DNA of 64,000 bases from positions 62,001 to 126,000 of the forward strand of contig NZ_JAHKPI010000002.1 in assembly GCF_018860425.1 (NCBI RefSeq), in the 5' to 3' direction. This stretch comes from Marinobacter sp. F3R08. GTDB taxonomy: Bacteria; Pseudomonadota; Gammaproteobacteria; Pseudomonadales; Oleiphilaceae. A program made the position numbers and the translations under genes. How positions within the stretch are numbered: position 1 is the stretch's first letter; the number at the start of each line of letters is the position of its first letter. Positions 50,712 to 59,510 of this stretch are shown one piece after another. The notes beneath the pieces were generated by a model. It worked only from the letters and a program-made list of their open reading frames with translations. It did not search any database and was not told where the DNA came from.

Positions 50712-51074
50712 TTAGGATGCCCAACTCTGAACAGCGCTCTTTCCGTACTTAGCACGCCATTCGTTCAACGTTTTGTGGTTTCCGCCACGGGTTTTGACTA
50801 TTTCTCCGGTATGAGGGTTTTTATATGTCTTCATTGGGCGCTTGGGATTAGTGCCAGAGGATTTATCCGCGTTATTGATCGATGGGTCGATACTACACAG
50901 AACCTTGAACATATCCTTTGGGCTTTTATCGTATTCAGACATTAAATCTCGAATTGAATTTTCGAGTTCAAGCTCAGATTTTAACTCAACGTCATTTTCA
51001 AGAGCATTTAGCTCTTCTGTCAGTTGGTTAATTAGGTTCTTTTTCTGGTAATACTCATTAATCTTGGACATCAT
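50712..51074 (-). CDS. MvaT-type H-NS-family xenogeneic silencer
   Basis: 120 residues. The N-terminal coiled coil (SKINEYYQKKNLINQLTEE) and the C-terminal DNA-binding part (TYKNPHTGEIVKTRGGNHKT then LNEWRAKYG) match MvaT/MvaU of Pseudomonas closely. These proteins bind AT-rich foreign DNA and repress it. On a conjugative element it would silence the element's own genes and reduce host cost (a 'stealth' role known for plasmid H-NS). The start could also be the second codon. Confidence 0.88.
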   Translation of the reverse strand: MMSKINEYYQKKNLINQLTEELNALENDVELKSELELENSIRDLMSEYDKSPKDMFKVLCSIDPSINNADKSSGTNPKRPMKTYKNPHTGEIVKTRGGNHKTLNEWRAKYGKSAVQSWAS

Positions 51075-51332
51075 TGATCCTTACTTAATATTAATTAAAC
51101 GTTAAGATATTCGGAGTCCATTCAGAACAGAATATATTAATGAATATAGTGAGCGCACGCAAAGCAAGGAGGAAGTGATAAGACTGGTATTTCATTTAGT
51201 CTATGATATCAAGCGGCCAGATAAATACTCATAAGGTGGGTTGCGAAAGTTCGGTTTGAGGTATCATCCTTGTCAAATTTCACACGTTGCGTTTGAGTCG
51301 CGAGATTTGTCGCAGCCCTCGTTGGAGAATAT
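51075..51332. promoter_or_regulatory. AT-rich divergent promoter region
   Basis: The stretch between the MvaT gene (minus) and the gene at 51333 (plus) is AT-rich at its left side (runs such as TTAATATTAATTAAACG), as expected of promoters and MvaT binding. No gene seen. Confidence 0.45.
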
Positions 51333-52067
51333 ATGAACATTGTTAATGTTAAAGCCATTCGAGCTGGAGAGAGAAGTGCCAAAGTGCTCTGGTACGTGGG
51401 AAAGGAGAAGAATGGAGCCATCGAGGTGACCATGCCTTTCGATGCAACAAATGTTGAAGCTTTGGCGGAGCTGGCGGTACTGCGCGAATTGATTCTTCAT
51501 AGCAACCTCTTCAACCCAGTCCCAAGATCGGGTCACGGGTTCCGGGCTGTTGTAACAAAGGGCGCGATCAAGAAGGCCATGAAAGGCAAGAGCAAAATTA
51601 CGTCTATGATCAAATACAGCCGCTTCCTAAATGGGCGTCTGCAAGGTATCGACCTCGAAGTGAACCCGAAACAGACAATGCTCCCGGATGCTGAGACCCC
51701 AGTCACTAGAACGATTGAACTGAACCTCGAACCACACGAAACGATTGAGACGCCCGTGCTGGGGCAGGTTCAGATAACCGATCATGCTTATGAGCGATGG
51801 CTAGAGCGAGTTGAGGAGCGCAGTAAGGATCGGCCTTTTGATTCATTGGTCCGCAGACTCATATCCCCTGATCTGTCTCCCGTAGCGATTCCAGAGAAGG
51901 TGCAGGACCAAAAGATGCGCAAATACGGGGAAGACGGGGTACTGGATCTATACCGACATCCGACTGAGCCGATCCACTTCGGCTTTATTCGCAATGCTGA
52001 TGCCTATGTCCTGGTCACTGTGTTCGTGAGGACTGACACGCTTCTGACAGCAAAAAAAGGCGAGTAG
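51333..52067 (+). CDS. Unknown protein
   Basis: 244 residues. A C-terminal part with ITDHAYERWLERVEER then a sheet-like region (HFGFIRNADAYVLVTVFV) recalls small nuclease-like DUF4258-type folds, but not convincingly. GGAG lies upstream of the ATG. Confidence 0.55.
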   Translation: MNIVNVKAIRAGERSAKVLWYVGKEKNGAIEVTMPFDATNVEALAELAVLRELILHSNLFNPVPRSGHGFRAVVTKGAIKKAMKGKSKITSMIKYSRFLNGRLQGIDLEVNPKQTMLPDAETPVTRTIELNLEPHETIETPVLGQVQITDHAYERWLERVEERSKDRPFDSLVRRLISPDLSPVAIPEKVQDQKMRKYGEDGVLDLYRHPTEPIHFGFIRNADAYVLVTVFVRTDTLLTAKKGE

Positions 52068-52156
52068 TCGGTAATTTTTAACAGCCTCTCGGAAGTTGCG
52101 TTTTGTCGGGTGCAAGTAAGCTATCCCCAGTGACGCAAACCACCATAGAGGTAACA

Positions 52157-53032
52157 ATGTCGAATCCAAGTAAAGCAACTTCTCCGAGCAGTCCGAACAA
52201 GGTGTTGATGGCGGTCATCGTTGCAGGGGTCTTCGCCGCGATCGTGTTGTCCATTGTCTCGTTCAACACGGCAAAACAGAATCAGGGCGAAATGAAAGCT
52301 GTAACAGCGGCCCTGGAGAAGCAAACTGAAATGATGGCCCAGATGCAGGGCACAGCATCCTCACAAGAACTGGTGGACACTATCCGCTCTGAAATGGAAG
52401 AGGCACGGCGTGAAGAAATGCTTCGTCCGTTTAAGGCAATTGCAGGTTCATTTGCTAATGCGAAAGAAGAGCTTCAGAACGTAGAGCCTGGATCTGAAAT
52501 CTACGGTTCAGAAAGCGCTGAGGTAAGTATTGTTGAATTCTCTGATTTTGATTGCCCCTACTGTAAACGGTTCCACGAAACGCCCAAGGATGTGGTTGAT
52601 CAGTCTGGTGGCCGCGTGAACTGGGTTTGGAAGCACTTTCCTGTGCATGCATCGGCACGTCCTCTTCACGAAGCAACAGAATGCGTAGCTCGGCAAAATA
52701 ACAAACTTTTCTGGATCGCTACACAGCTGATTTTTGATGAAGGTGGAAGCAGAGGTATCAAGCCGGCTGATCTTGGAGGCATGCTTCCGCTCGACCAGCA
52801 AGCCTACCAAGAATGTCTTAACGGGCGTGAAGCAAAATTGGCTGTACAGGAAGACTACAACTTTGGCCAAGAGGCTGGAGTGACAGGTACACCGGCCACC
52901 TATGTAATTCACAACAGGACAAATCAGGTCCTTCAGTTGAAAGGTGCGGTCCCGGCGAACCGTGTAATGGATGCTGTCCAGCAGTTGGTTGATGCGGCGA
53001 ATGCTCAGAATCGTGCGCAGAGCGAGGGATAG
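52157..53032 (+). CDS. Membrane-anchored DsbA-like thiol oxidase
   Basis: 291 residues. Membrane anchor at about 16-38, a coiled-coil stalk at about 45-95, then a thioredoxin fold with C133-P-Y-C136 and a cis-proline (VTGTPATYV). It would introduce disulfides into exported transfer proteins, complementing the DsbC isomerase at 3600. Position outside the tra operon is notable. Confidence 0.88.
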   Translation: MSNPSKATSPSSPNKVLMAVIVAGVFAAIVLSIVSFNTAKQNQGEMKAVTAALEKQTEMMAQMQGTASSQELVDTIRSEMEEARREEMLRPFKAIAGSFANAKEELQNVEPGSEIYGSESAEVSIVEFSDFDCPYCKRFHETPKDVVDQSGGRVNWVWKHFPVHASARPLHEATECVARQNNKLFWIATQLIFDEGGSRGIKPADLGGMLPLDQQAYQECLNGREAKLAVQEDYNFGQEAGVTGTPATYVIHNRTNQVLQLKGAVPANRVMDAVQQLVDAANAQNRAQSEG

Positions 53033-53071
53033 TTGTTCTGGAGGGCTATCCATCATTGTGTCGACACGGGA

Positions 53072-53329
53072 ATGGGAAAGATGAAAAGTCGTTTTATGAC
53101 AGAATTAGTGGAAACCTATACTGGGCCATGGCCAAAAGCCATCGTTAGTCTGATGATGGTAGCCATTTTGGGGCCGTTAATCGGAGCGCTCATTTCAGGC
53201 GAACCACTTGAAGCACGACATTTTGCGGGTAGCTCATTGGTTGCGGTCGCTGCATTCGCGTTTGGATGCTGGGCTAAGAGACGATACCCGCGCACAGATA
53301 ACTCTTTACAGAACCCGGATCAGAGTTGA
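53072..53329 (+). CDS. Small membrane protein
   Basis: 85 residues from the ATG at 53072 (53081 also possible). Two hydrophobic segments at about 22-40 and 50-68. Stop overlaps the next start. Unknown. Confidence 0.5.
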   Translation: MGKMKSRFMTELVETYTGPWPKAIVSLMMVAILGPLIGALISGEPLEARHFAGSSLVAVAAFAFGCWAKRRYPRTDNSLQNPDQS

Positions 53330-53442
53330 TGAATGACGAACCTCATATTGAGATCGATTACATCTGCCCGGCCTGTGGCAGCAATGACAACCCAAGAGAC
53401 TTCTACGATCAATGTCCCGCTTGTGGGCATGAACCAGAATAG
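53329..53442 (+). CDS. 37-residue zinc-ribbon microprotein
   Basis: The product has CPACGSND and, 16 residues on, CPACGHE, a minimal rubredoxin/zinc-ribbon layout. The ATG overlaps the previous stop (TGATG), so it is probably translated by coupling. Confidence 0.55.
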   Translation: MNDEPHIEIDYICPACGSNDNPRDFYDQCPACGHEPE

Positions 53443-53499
53443 TCGCTGTGAGGTTGCAATAGAGTCAGCAGATAATACTTCGCGGAAAGTTTGAAGTGT

Positions 53500-53787
53500 A
53501 TGGATATCACATTCTTCATAGTGATTGGGCTGATAAAAGCGGTTACAACACTGCTCTTACTTGGAACCCCTTGGGTCGCCTGGCGTAAGGGGTTCCCTGG
53601 GAGGGCGGTGGCTTTGAGTGTCATCGCATTGGGGTATTCCACTCTGGTTTGGTGGCCCCATCAGGATGAACCGTCCCAGATCATGTCGCATATTGAGAGC
53701 CAGATGCTGTGGTTCGCCGTGATCGTTGTGATTCTGGCTCCTCTTGCCTACCTCTTCCATAAGCTCGAAAAGAGCGACATCCAATAA
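53500..53787 (+). CDS. Small membrane protein
   Basis: 95 residues beginning MDITFFIVIGLIKA, with three hydrophobic segments. Start chosen at the ATG rather than an upstream TTG. Unknown. Confidence 0.5.
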   Translation: MDITFFIVIGLIKAVTTLLLLGTPWVAWRKGFPGRAVALSVIALGYSTLVWWPHQDEPSQIMSHIESQMLWFAVIVVILAPLAYLFHKLEKSDIQ

Positions 53788-53902
53788 CATTGTATTGATT
53801 CTGAGTCGGGGAGTTCGGCCCAATACAAAGGGTTAAGGCCTAGTTGAGCAATTTAGCCACAATTAGAGTAAACGCCTTGCCTTTATACTGGACCTTTAAA
53901 GT

Positions 53903-54520
53903 TCAAATAGTGAGTATTTGGCGGGGATTTTCTTGCCAGAGACCTTGGAGGAGGCCTCTGGCCGGCTCGATAAATTCCTGCTGAGCAAGCGCGTGGGATG
54001 CGCTGAATATACCGGACCCGCGAAGCTCTCCGTACTTTGAATCGATAACGCAGAAGCGCGGAATTGGTGTGTGCCACAGCTCGGCGGCAATAGATTGTAG
54101 TTCGGTTGCCAGGATGTGGGTAATGGGCAGATCATCCGTATCCAGACAAAACTGCTCTGCTTCGAGCACAATCCGGCGACCCAGTTTGTGAGCCTCTACC
54201 CCAACGATGCAGCGGGTAGGGAGGAGGTTGCTCTTTTCTGGAGGGCCAAGCGCCTCACTGGCTATGGCATTTCTGGCAGACTTGTCGTCAAGATTCTCGA
54301 TGTAGTCCTTCAAAAGCCGGAATTTCCCGGTAGAAAACCTGGATAGCAGTGAGTCATGGTCAAGATCGGCGACTGGGTAGGAGGAGGGGATTGATACGTC
54401 GAAATCCCGGACAAGAACCGAGAAACAAACCTCGATCGCGAGCTCTACAAAAGCTTGATCAATCTTCGTCGTTTCCTCAAATTGACGGTTGAAGATCTCG
54501 GCAAGATCCACTGAATCCAT
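53903..54520 (-). CDS. Unknown minus-strand protein
   Basis: 205 residues; the start at 54520 follows an AGGAGC site. Soluble, acidic; SRFSTGKFRLLKDYI and VGVEAHKLGRRIVLEAEQF are the most protein-like parts. No family recognised. Confidence 0.6.
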   Translation of the reverse strand: MDSVDLAEIFNRQFEETTKIDQAFVELAIEVCFSVLVRDFDVSIPSSYPVADLDHDSLLSRFSTGKFRLLKDYIENLDDKSARNAIASEALGPPEKSNLLPTRCIVGVEAHKLGRRIVLEAEQFCLDTDDLPITHILATELQSIAAELWHTPIPRFCVIDSKYGELRGSGIFSASHALAQQEFIEPARGLLQGLWQENPRQILTI

Positions 54521-54668
54521 GCCTGCTCCTATGGGGTTCGGTTCGCGTTGAGGCGAGCCGTTGATACTATTCGTGAAGTCTAAGGGTATGCTATTCACAT
54601 CGAAAATCCCAATACCGAAAGATACTGAGACAGCATGCCATCAAGGCGGCGGCAAAGGAGGGGAGTGG

Positions 54669-54833
54669 ATGCTAAATATTGCCACTTACTCCGCTTTGAT
54701 TTGTTGCGTGGCAATAAAGTTGGTAACCCTCGTGGCGGACGTTAGCGCTGGAAAAGAGGAATCCCAGGCACGCCAGAAAGAAGTTGAATGCACCGGGAAT
54801 GATTGGAGTGCAATTCAGGACGCTATTACATGA
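54669..54833 (+). CDS. Small membrane protein
   Basis: 54 residues from an ATG with a strong AAGGAGGGG site. One membrane span (about 4-24) and an acidic tail. The gene contains the third copy of the AATAAAGTTGGTAAC core, so part of the reading frame may be regulatory DNA instead. Confidence 0.45.
   Translation: MLNIATYSALICCVAIKLVTLVADVSAGKEESQARQKEVECTGNDWSAIQDAIT
54713..54727 (+). repeat. Third copy of the AATAAAGTTGGTAAC core
   Basis: The 15-base sequence is identical to the core of the repeat at 14643-14659, 40 kb away. A chance match of this length in 64 kb is very unlikely. Confidence 0.5.
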
Positions 54834-54930
54834 CGACTCGTAGCGATGATGAGGTCGAGTTCGGCCCCGGTCAGCAGCAGGGCAGTGCGCAATTATTGCA
54901 AGTATTCTGATATTCAACTTTGCTACTGTT

Positions 54931-56535
54931 TTATGAAACCATAGTTATTTCTTCAAAATACAGAATCAATGGGTTTCGTTTCCCGTTGATTCCGGCTTCA
55001 TAAACCTGTCTTTCTAACACGTATATATAGCGCTCTTTGGGACTGGAATGATTGAGATTTGAATGATTTTTTTCGAATTTAACTCTAAAACGCTGTGGTG
55101 AGTATGAAAGAATCCTTAAAAACTCATTCAACACACTGACAATTGAGGTTGTTGTGCGACCACCATTGTCTGAACTGTTCAGTTCGATGCTAAGGTTAAT
55201 GTCCGATCGTGTATGCTCTGATACAGAGGAAAACCTATCCATTAAGTCGTGCAATCTAGTTGGACTTTTGTGAGATTTCTGATCCGGGGCTTTATGTAAA
55301 AAGCGAAACAGAGATTTCTTGCGCTGCCATAAAACAATTAGAAATAGTGCAGGAATAGTATGGGTCATCTCACCTCGATGTGATCTGGCCAAAAGAAGGG
55401 TGCTGAATGCTGACAATACCCGTTTCTGAGATCTTAGATCTAATGAAAAATAATCTGAAATAATCGTGAAATACTCATAAATGTTCGTCGCTTTACAATC
55501 TGCATTCTCAAATGAATACACGAAGGCATTATTTAATATCTCGGTGTCCGATAACCCATACTCATCAATTAACGATTCTGCGAGGGATTTGGAGTCAGGA
55601 ACATGAAGGCCAATTTCTCTGTTGAAAATTCTGTTGAAATATATTTCAGCGTTAAAGCGTTCGCCATAAAGCCCACTAAGTGCGTGTTGTAGTTGCGCCC
55701 CATCGGTAGCGAAAATAAAGTATACGCCATCAACTGAGAATAGATGTTTAATGCATTCTATAAGTTCAATTGTGAAGTCAGGTCTGCACCGATCCAGCTC
55801 GTCAATAAGTATATAAATAGGTGCCTTTTTTGATGAAAGTGCTGTTTTTGTCGTTAGTATCTCCACAACGCGAGCAAGCGTTTTTCGGAAAGATTCAATA
55901 GCAGCTCGCCGCGAGTTTTCCTCGTCAAACAGTGCGGATGAAGTGCTGGCCATAGCGCCTTCGATACTGGCAGAAATGCTCTCTTTGATGAGTACCTGGT
56001 TATCGTCAGAGATGGCTGAATGTGGATCTGTCACGCCAGAAGTCTCTGAATCAGAAGTAAAATTTGCCATTATTGGCATTCCGAGAACCAGAGTGCTAAT
56101 TCCTGCCGTTAACAATTTTGGGGCTGCAGCCTTTCCGGCTGTTTTAAGCACTTTAAGGGCGTTTTGGTATAATTCATGCGTAATAAGTTTGTTCGTATTA
56201 GTATCGCTGCCATGCTCGCTTATATAATTGCTTAGTTCGCGAGCGATCTGAGATATAAAAGAGAGTAGGGGGTCTTTTGCGTAATCATTAGCCCAAGCAT
56301 TATATCTAAGCACAAAGTGTTCTTGTTCCAGATCCTTTGAAAATCGATCCAGGAAGAATGTCTTACCGTAACCCGATTCAGCATCAAGGTTTAGCACAAA
56401 AGATCTATTTCCATCTTCTGATTTAAAGCCTCGTTCGTACTGTTCGGCAAGAAATGACTTTAATAACTGAGCCTGTTCAAAGCGCTTAAGCTTGTCATCA
56501 TCCCAATATTTAGGCCTGGCGATATCGGCAGTCAT
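54931..56535 (-). CDS. KAP-family P-loop NTPase
   Basis: 534 residues; the start at 56535 follows AAAGGG. KAP features in order: FEQAQLLKSFLAEQYERGF, Walker A AESGYGKT, the YNAWANDYAKDPLLSF box, a hydrophobic insertion (TAGISTLVLGMPIMA) and Walker B IYILIDELDRCRPDF. The gene is visibly AT-richer than its neighbours and on the opposite strand, indicating separate acquisition. KAP NTPases include the F-plasmid phage-exclusion protein PifA and other defence proteins; phage defence is the leading inference. Confidence 0.88.
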   Translation of the reverse strand: MTADIARPKYWDDDKLKRFEQAQLLKSFLAEQYERGFKSEDGNRSFVLNLDAESGYGKTFFLDRFSKDLEQEHFVLRYNAWANDYAKDPLLSFISQIARELSNYISEHGSDTNTNKLITHELYQNALKVLKTAGKAAAPKLLTAGISTLVLGMPIMANFTSDSETSGVTDPHSAISDDNQVLIKESISASIEGAMASTSSALFDEENSRRAAIESFRKTLARVVEILTTKTALSSKKAPIYILIDELDRCRPDFTIELIECIKHLFSVDGVYFIFATDGAQLQHALSGLYGERFNAEIYFNRIFNREIGLHVPDSKSLAESLIDEYGLSDTEILNNAFVYSFENADCKATNIYEYFTIISDYFSLDLRSQKRVLSAFSTLLLARSHRGEMTHTIPALFLIVLWQRKKSLFRFLHKAPDQKSHKSPTRLHDLMDRFSSVSEHTRSDINLSIELNSSDNGGRTTTSIVSVLNEFLRILSYSPQRFRVKFEKNHSNLNHSSPKERYIYVLERQVYEAGINGKRNPLILYFEEITMVS

Positions 56536-56987
56536 AGAAATCCCTTTCAATTAAAAAATTGAATTCGTATTACAAGAGCTCTGAGTTTAGCACTTATCGT
56601 GGATAGTTCAGATTCAGGACGCTATGGGAGGGACTGGCAATCTTTAAGTGCTTTGTACGGAAGGTAAATACCTTTCGGTCAGGAACCAGTTTCTTAGTGC
56701 TGTGAATTCAATGCCTGGTGTCGGAAAAGTCAGCAGTTGGTGTTTTTGCCGAGAAATCAGGGCCCAGGCCCGCGCCCTGCGTGCAAAATTTTTTCATAGT
56801 CGTATACTTGGGAGTATATGACTTTAAGGCACATAGTTTTGGTTCGGGGCGGTTACGCCCTTCTAAAATTAAAAACGGAGTTTGGTCGAAAACTGAGAGG
56901 AAAATTCGCCGGAGACGGCTTGCAGTGACATCAGTATAGACCAACTGCTGCAGCCAGTGTCAAAAAGATGAACAGGAGGAAACGATC
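56536..56987. promoter_or_regulatory. Intergenic region with an operator-like inverted repeat
   Basis: No gene is called. A 24-base inverted repeat at 56799-56822 pairs GTCGTATACT with AGTATATGAC (one mismatch) around TGGG and could bind a dimeric regulator. Overlapping frames on both strands (about 75 codons) look like chance. Confidence 0.45.
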
Positions 56988-57719
56988 ATGAATAAAACCT
57001 TTCTGGCTGGAGCCGTTTTCCTGGGGCTCGCTGTCTTTTGTTTGCTGGGCGCGTTTGGCGTTGGCGATGATACCTTGGCATTTGCGTTGACTGAGCTCGG
57101 CGTTCCAGAAGAATATTCCGATAATGGCAGTCGTATGCTCTCGGGGCTGCTGCTGGCGATTGCGATCATCCTGCAGGTTTTGGGATGGTCCGCCGCATTC
57201 GATGGTCGGGTCGTATCTCATGCAGAGGTACAAAATGCGAAATATACGGCTCGAAAAACCTCAGATTCCTGTGGGGACCGTGGATTCCCTGAGCAAACAA
57301 AGAATCTTGCTGTCATGAACCAGCTTTTTACAGAGCGTGCTCAAACCTGCAAGCCACCGTTGTTTGTGATCTATGGCGCATCTGGTTCGGGTAAGTCGCT
57401 TTTCGCCCGAGCGCTGGCGAAGGACGGACATGACGTGATGTACCTAGACCTTCTGGTGGGTCGAGCTCATGACGATACTAGCCGCCCTCACCTGTCTGAT
57501 TGCATTCTTGGAAAAGCCTCTGCACTCGTTGTGGATGAGGCTGGCTTAGCCAATCAAGATACGATCGTTTCGACGGTCCGCCAGTTGCTTGAAGATGGAA
57601 TAACCGTGGTCCTACTGGTGCAGATGCGTATAGATTTGCCCCCGGAGCTGACCGCCAAAGCGGCAATGGCCAGAATGGACAGGCTGGAGCTTAAACCGGA
57701 TCGTGGAACTCCAGGGTAA
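56988..57719 (+). CDS. Membrane-anchored P-loop ATPase-like protein
   Basis: 243 residues. Two membrane segments (about 5-26 and 48-66), then a P-loop domain: Walker A GASGSGKS (130-137, K136) and Walker B ALVVDEAG. It ends before most AAA features appear, so it is a compact NTPase fold. A GGAGGAAA site precedes the start. Could relate to mobilisation or transfer of this cargo region; function not recognised. Confidence 0.7.
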   Translation: MNKTFLAGAVFLGLAVFCLLGAFGVGDDTLAFALTELGVPEEYSDNGSRMLSGLLLAIAIILQVLGWSAAFDGRVVSHAEVQNAKYTARKTSDSCGDRGFPEQTKNLAVMNQLFTERAQTCKPPLFVIYGASGSGKSLFARALAKDGHDVMYLDLLVGRAHDDTSRPHLSDCILGKASALVVDEAGLANQDTIVSTVRQLLEDGITVVLLVQMRIDLPPELTAKAAMARMDRLELKPDRGTPG

Positions 57720-57738
57720 CACTGTAATAGGACAGTCC

Positions 57739-57867
57739 ATGCCTATCAGAATGCTTTATTCCGGCAAGCGCAAAGCTAAATGTCAGAGGGAATACACGCT
57801 AAGCCATTCGCAAAACCGGGCCGCCCGGCGCGAACGGTTTCTTTTCAAAAAGCGTAAAGGGTTATAG
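57739..57867 (+). CDS. 42-residue very basic microprotein
   Basis: About one third Lys and Arg (RKAKCQREY, RAARRERF, KKRK). Located between the P-loop gene and the recombinase. AGGA lies 8 bases upstream. Might be a DNA-binding accessory factor for the recombinase; that is a guess. Confidence 0.4.
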   Translation: MPIRMLYSGKRKAKCQREYTLSHSQNRAARRERFLFKKRKGL

Positions 57868-57871
57868 ACCG

Positions 57872-59149
57872 GTGAATGATCAGAATGCCGTGGTGAATCT
57901 TCACCCACTGTTCGACACAGCCAAGCGACTGATTGAGTCGCAATTAGCGCTCGACGACTACCCTTCCCTCAGACAGTATCTTGAGTCACGACCAGTCCCA
58001 GCATTTAGTGATTGGCAGATAACGGCTCGTTATCTCATTGAGTATGCGTCCAGCTCGGGCACCTTCAGCCGGTTTCGGGGCGAGATCCAACGTTTCCTTT
58101 TGTACCTCTGGAACATTTCCGAGCGATCGCTGGCGGAATGTACGTCTGACGATATCAATAGCTACATGCAGTTTCTCAAAGACCCGGACCCCAGTTGGAT
58201 CGGAGGAGAACCCATTCACAGCTTTAAGTCAGATGGCTCCGGCGTCCGTGTTTCCAGAGAAAACTGGCGACCGTTTGTGTCGGAAGCGTTTGTGTTGAGA
58301 GGAGAGTACGCAATTCGCCAGGAAACGCTCAATGCTGCAAGGCGGACGCTTCACGTCTTTTTCAGGACATTGGTAACCCGCAATTATCTGGATCGCAGCC
58401 CGATGGTATCCGCCCGCAAAGCGGACCAGAAAACCAGCCGGAAGAACTTTGAAGACGATAATGGCGAAGACACGGCCCCACGGCTCACTGACTATCAATG
58501 GGGGTACCTCAAGGAATCATTGCTGGCGGCCTGCGAAGAGGACGACAAGTACGAGCGCCATCTCTTTGTTGTGATGACAATGAAGACACTCTACCTTCGC
58601 GTGTCAGAGTTAGCACCGCAGCGAAATGAATTGACCGGGGAAACCTATGCACCAACGATGAGTGCCTTTCGGCCCAAGGTGATTGATGGCCAGCGTTATT
58701 GGCATTTAAAAATCCTGGGCAAGGGCTCCAAGGAACGGTATATCCCTCTACCCTCAGGCTATCTATATTTTGTAAAGCGCTTTCGTCGCTGGAGGGCTCT
58801 CCCGCCATTACCAGAAAAAGGTGAGCAGATCCCGATGATTCCCCGTCAAAATGGCACTGGCCAAGTCGGAAAGCGAACGCTTGAGAGGATCGTCAAAGAG
58901 GCCTTTTTGCTCGCTGCTAAACGAATGGAAGCTGAGGGTCTTGAGGATGATGCGAAGGAAATGACGCAAATCGCTGACCATACGCACTACCTTCGTCACA
59001 CGGGAGCCGGCATGGATATCGATGCCGGTCGCCCGATACGCCATGTATCGGAAGACCTTGGGCACGACTCGGTAGCGTTTACTGAGTCGATATACATCCA
59101 CGCCGATGCATCAGACAGGTATCGGAGCGGACTCACACGAAAGGTATGA
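57872..59149 (+). CDS. Tyrosine recombinase/integrase
   Basis: 425 residues, GTG start. All catalytic boxes are present: Arg in YLRVSELA, Lys in LGKGSKERYIPL, THYLRHTGAG (HxxR), LGHDS and Tyr in ESIYIHAD. An N-terminal core-binding domain (SSSGTFSRFRGEIQRF, NAARRTLHVFFRTLV) precedes it. It probably mobilises or integrates the cargo segment around it or resolves element multimers. Unlike the recombinase-like gene at 14856 it appears functional. Confidence 0.9.
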   Translation: MNDQNAVVNLHPLFDTAKRLIESQLALDDYPSLRQYLESRPVPAFSDWQITARYLIEYASSSGTFSRFRGEIQRFLLYLWNISERSLAECTSDDINSYMQFLKDPDPSWIGGEPIHSFKSDGSGVRVSRENWRPFVSEAFVLRGEYAIRQETLNAARRTLHVFFRTLVTRNYLDRSPMVSARKADQKTSRKNFEDDNGEDTAPRLTDYQWGYLKESLLAACEEDDKYERHLFVVMTMKTLYLRVSELAPQRNELTGETYAPTMSAFRPKVIDGQRYWHLKILGKGSKERYIPLPSGYLYFVKRFRRWRALPPLPEKGEQIPMIPRQNGTGQVGKRTLERIVKEAFLLAAKRMEAEGLEDDAKEMTQIADHTHYLRHTGAGMDIDAGRPIRHVSEDLGHDSVAFTESIYIHADASDRYRSGLTRKV

Positions 59150-59417
59150 ACATGAATCTAGGGGATTTAAGGCTAACGAATAGCCATGGACGTGAGTGAA
59201 GTGGTTAAGTGCAGAACCATTCCGTACCAGATATGCGTGGAGCCCTCTGGCATGAATCCTGAGTTCAGCTAGCTGACGAAGAAGACTGAGAACATTGCGA
59301 GAGTAATACCTCAAAATTCACTTCTACCCTGCCCTATTCTTTGATTCCTTGGCTCACAATTTGTGCAATCGAAACGTTTAATTGCTGATTGAACAATAGA
59401 GAGGAGCCTAACAAGCC
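59150..59417. other. Intergenic region after the integrase
   Basis: No gene or att-like repeat pair recognised. A GAGGAG site lies before the 30-residue ORF that follows. Confidence 0.35.
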
Positions 59418-59510
59418 ATGCAAGACGCGCAACAAGGATTCATGGGCAACGTCGACATCGACATGCGTACCCAAATGGCCGGTCAGAACCGAAAGGAGCT
59501 GCTGGAATGA
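59418..59510 (+). CDS. 30-residue peptide coupled to the glycohydrolase gene
   Basis: MQDAQQGFMGNVDIDMRTQM and ten more residues. Its stop codon overlaps the ATG of the next gene (ATGA), so it may drive its translation. Soluble and polar; unknown role. Confidence 0.45.
   Translation: MQDAQQGFMGNVDIDMRTQMAGQNRKELLE

Noticed and set aside
56708..56944. Overlapping ORFs on both strands
   Set aside because: Neither has a ribosome site or recognisable sequence; they cover an operator-like repeat.
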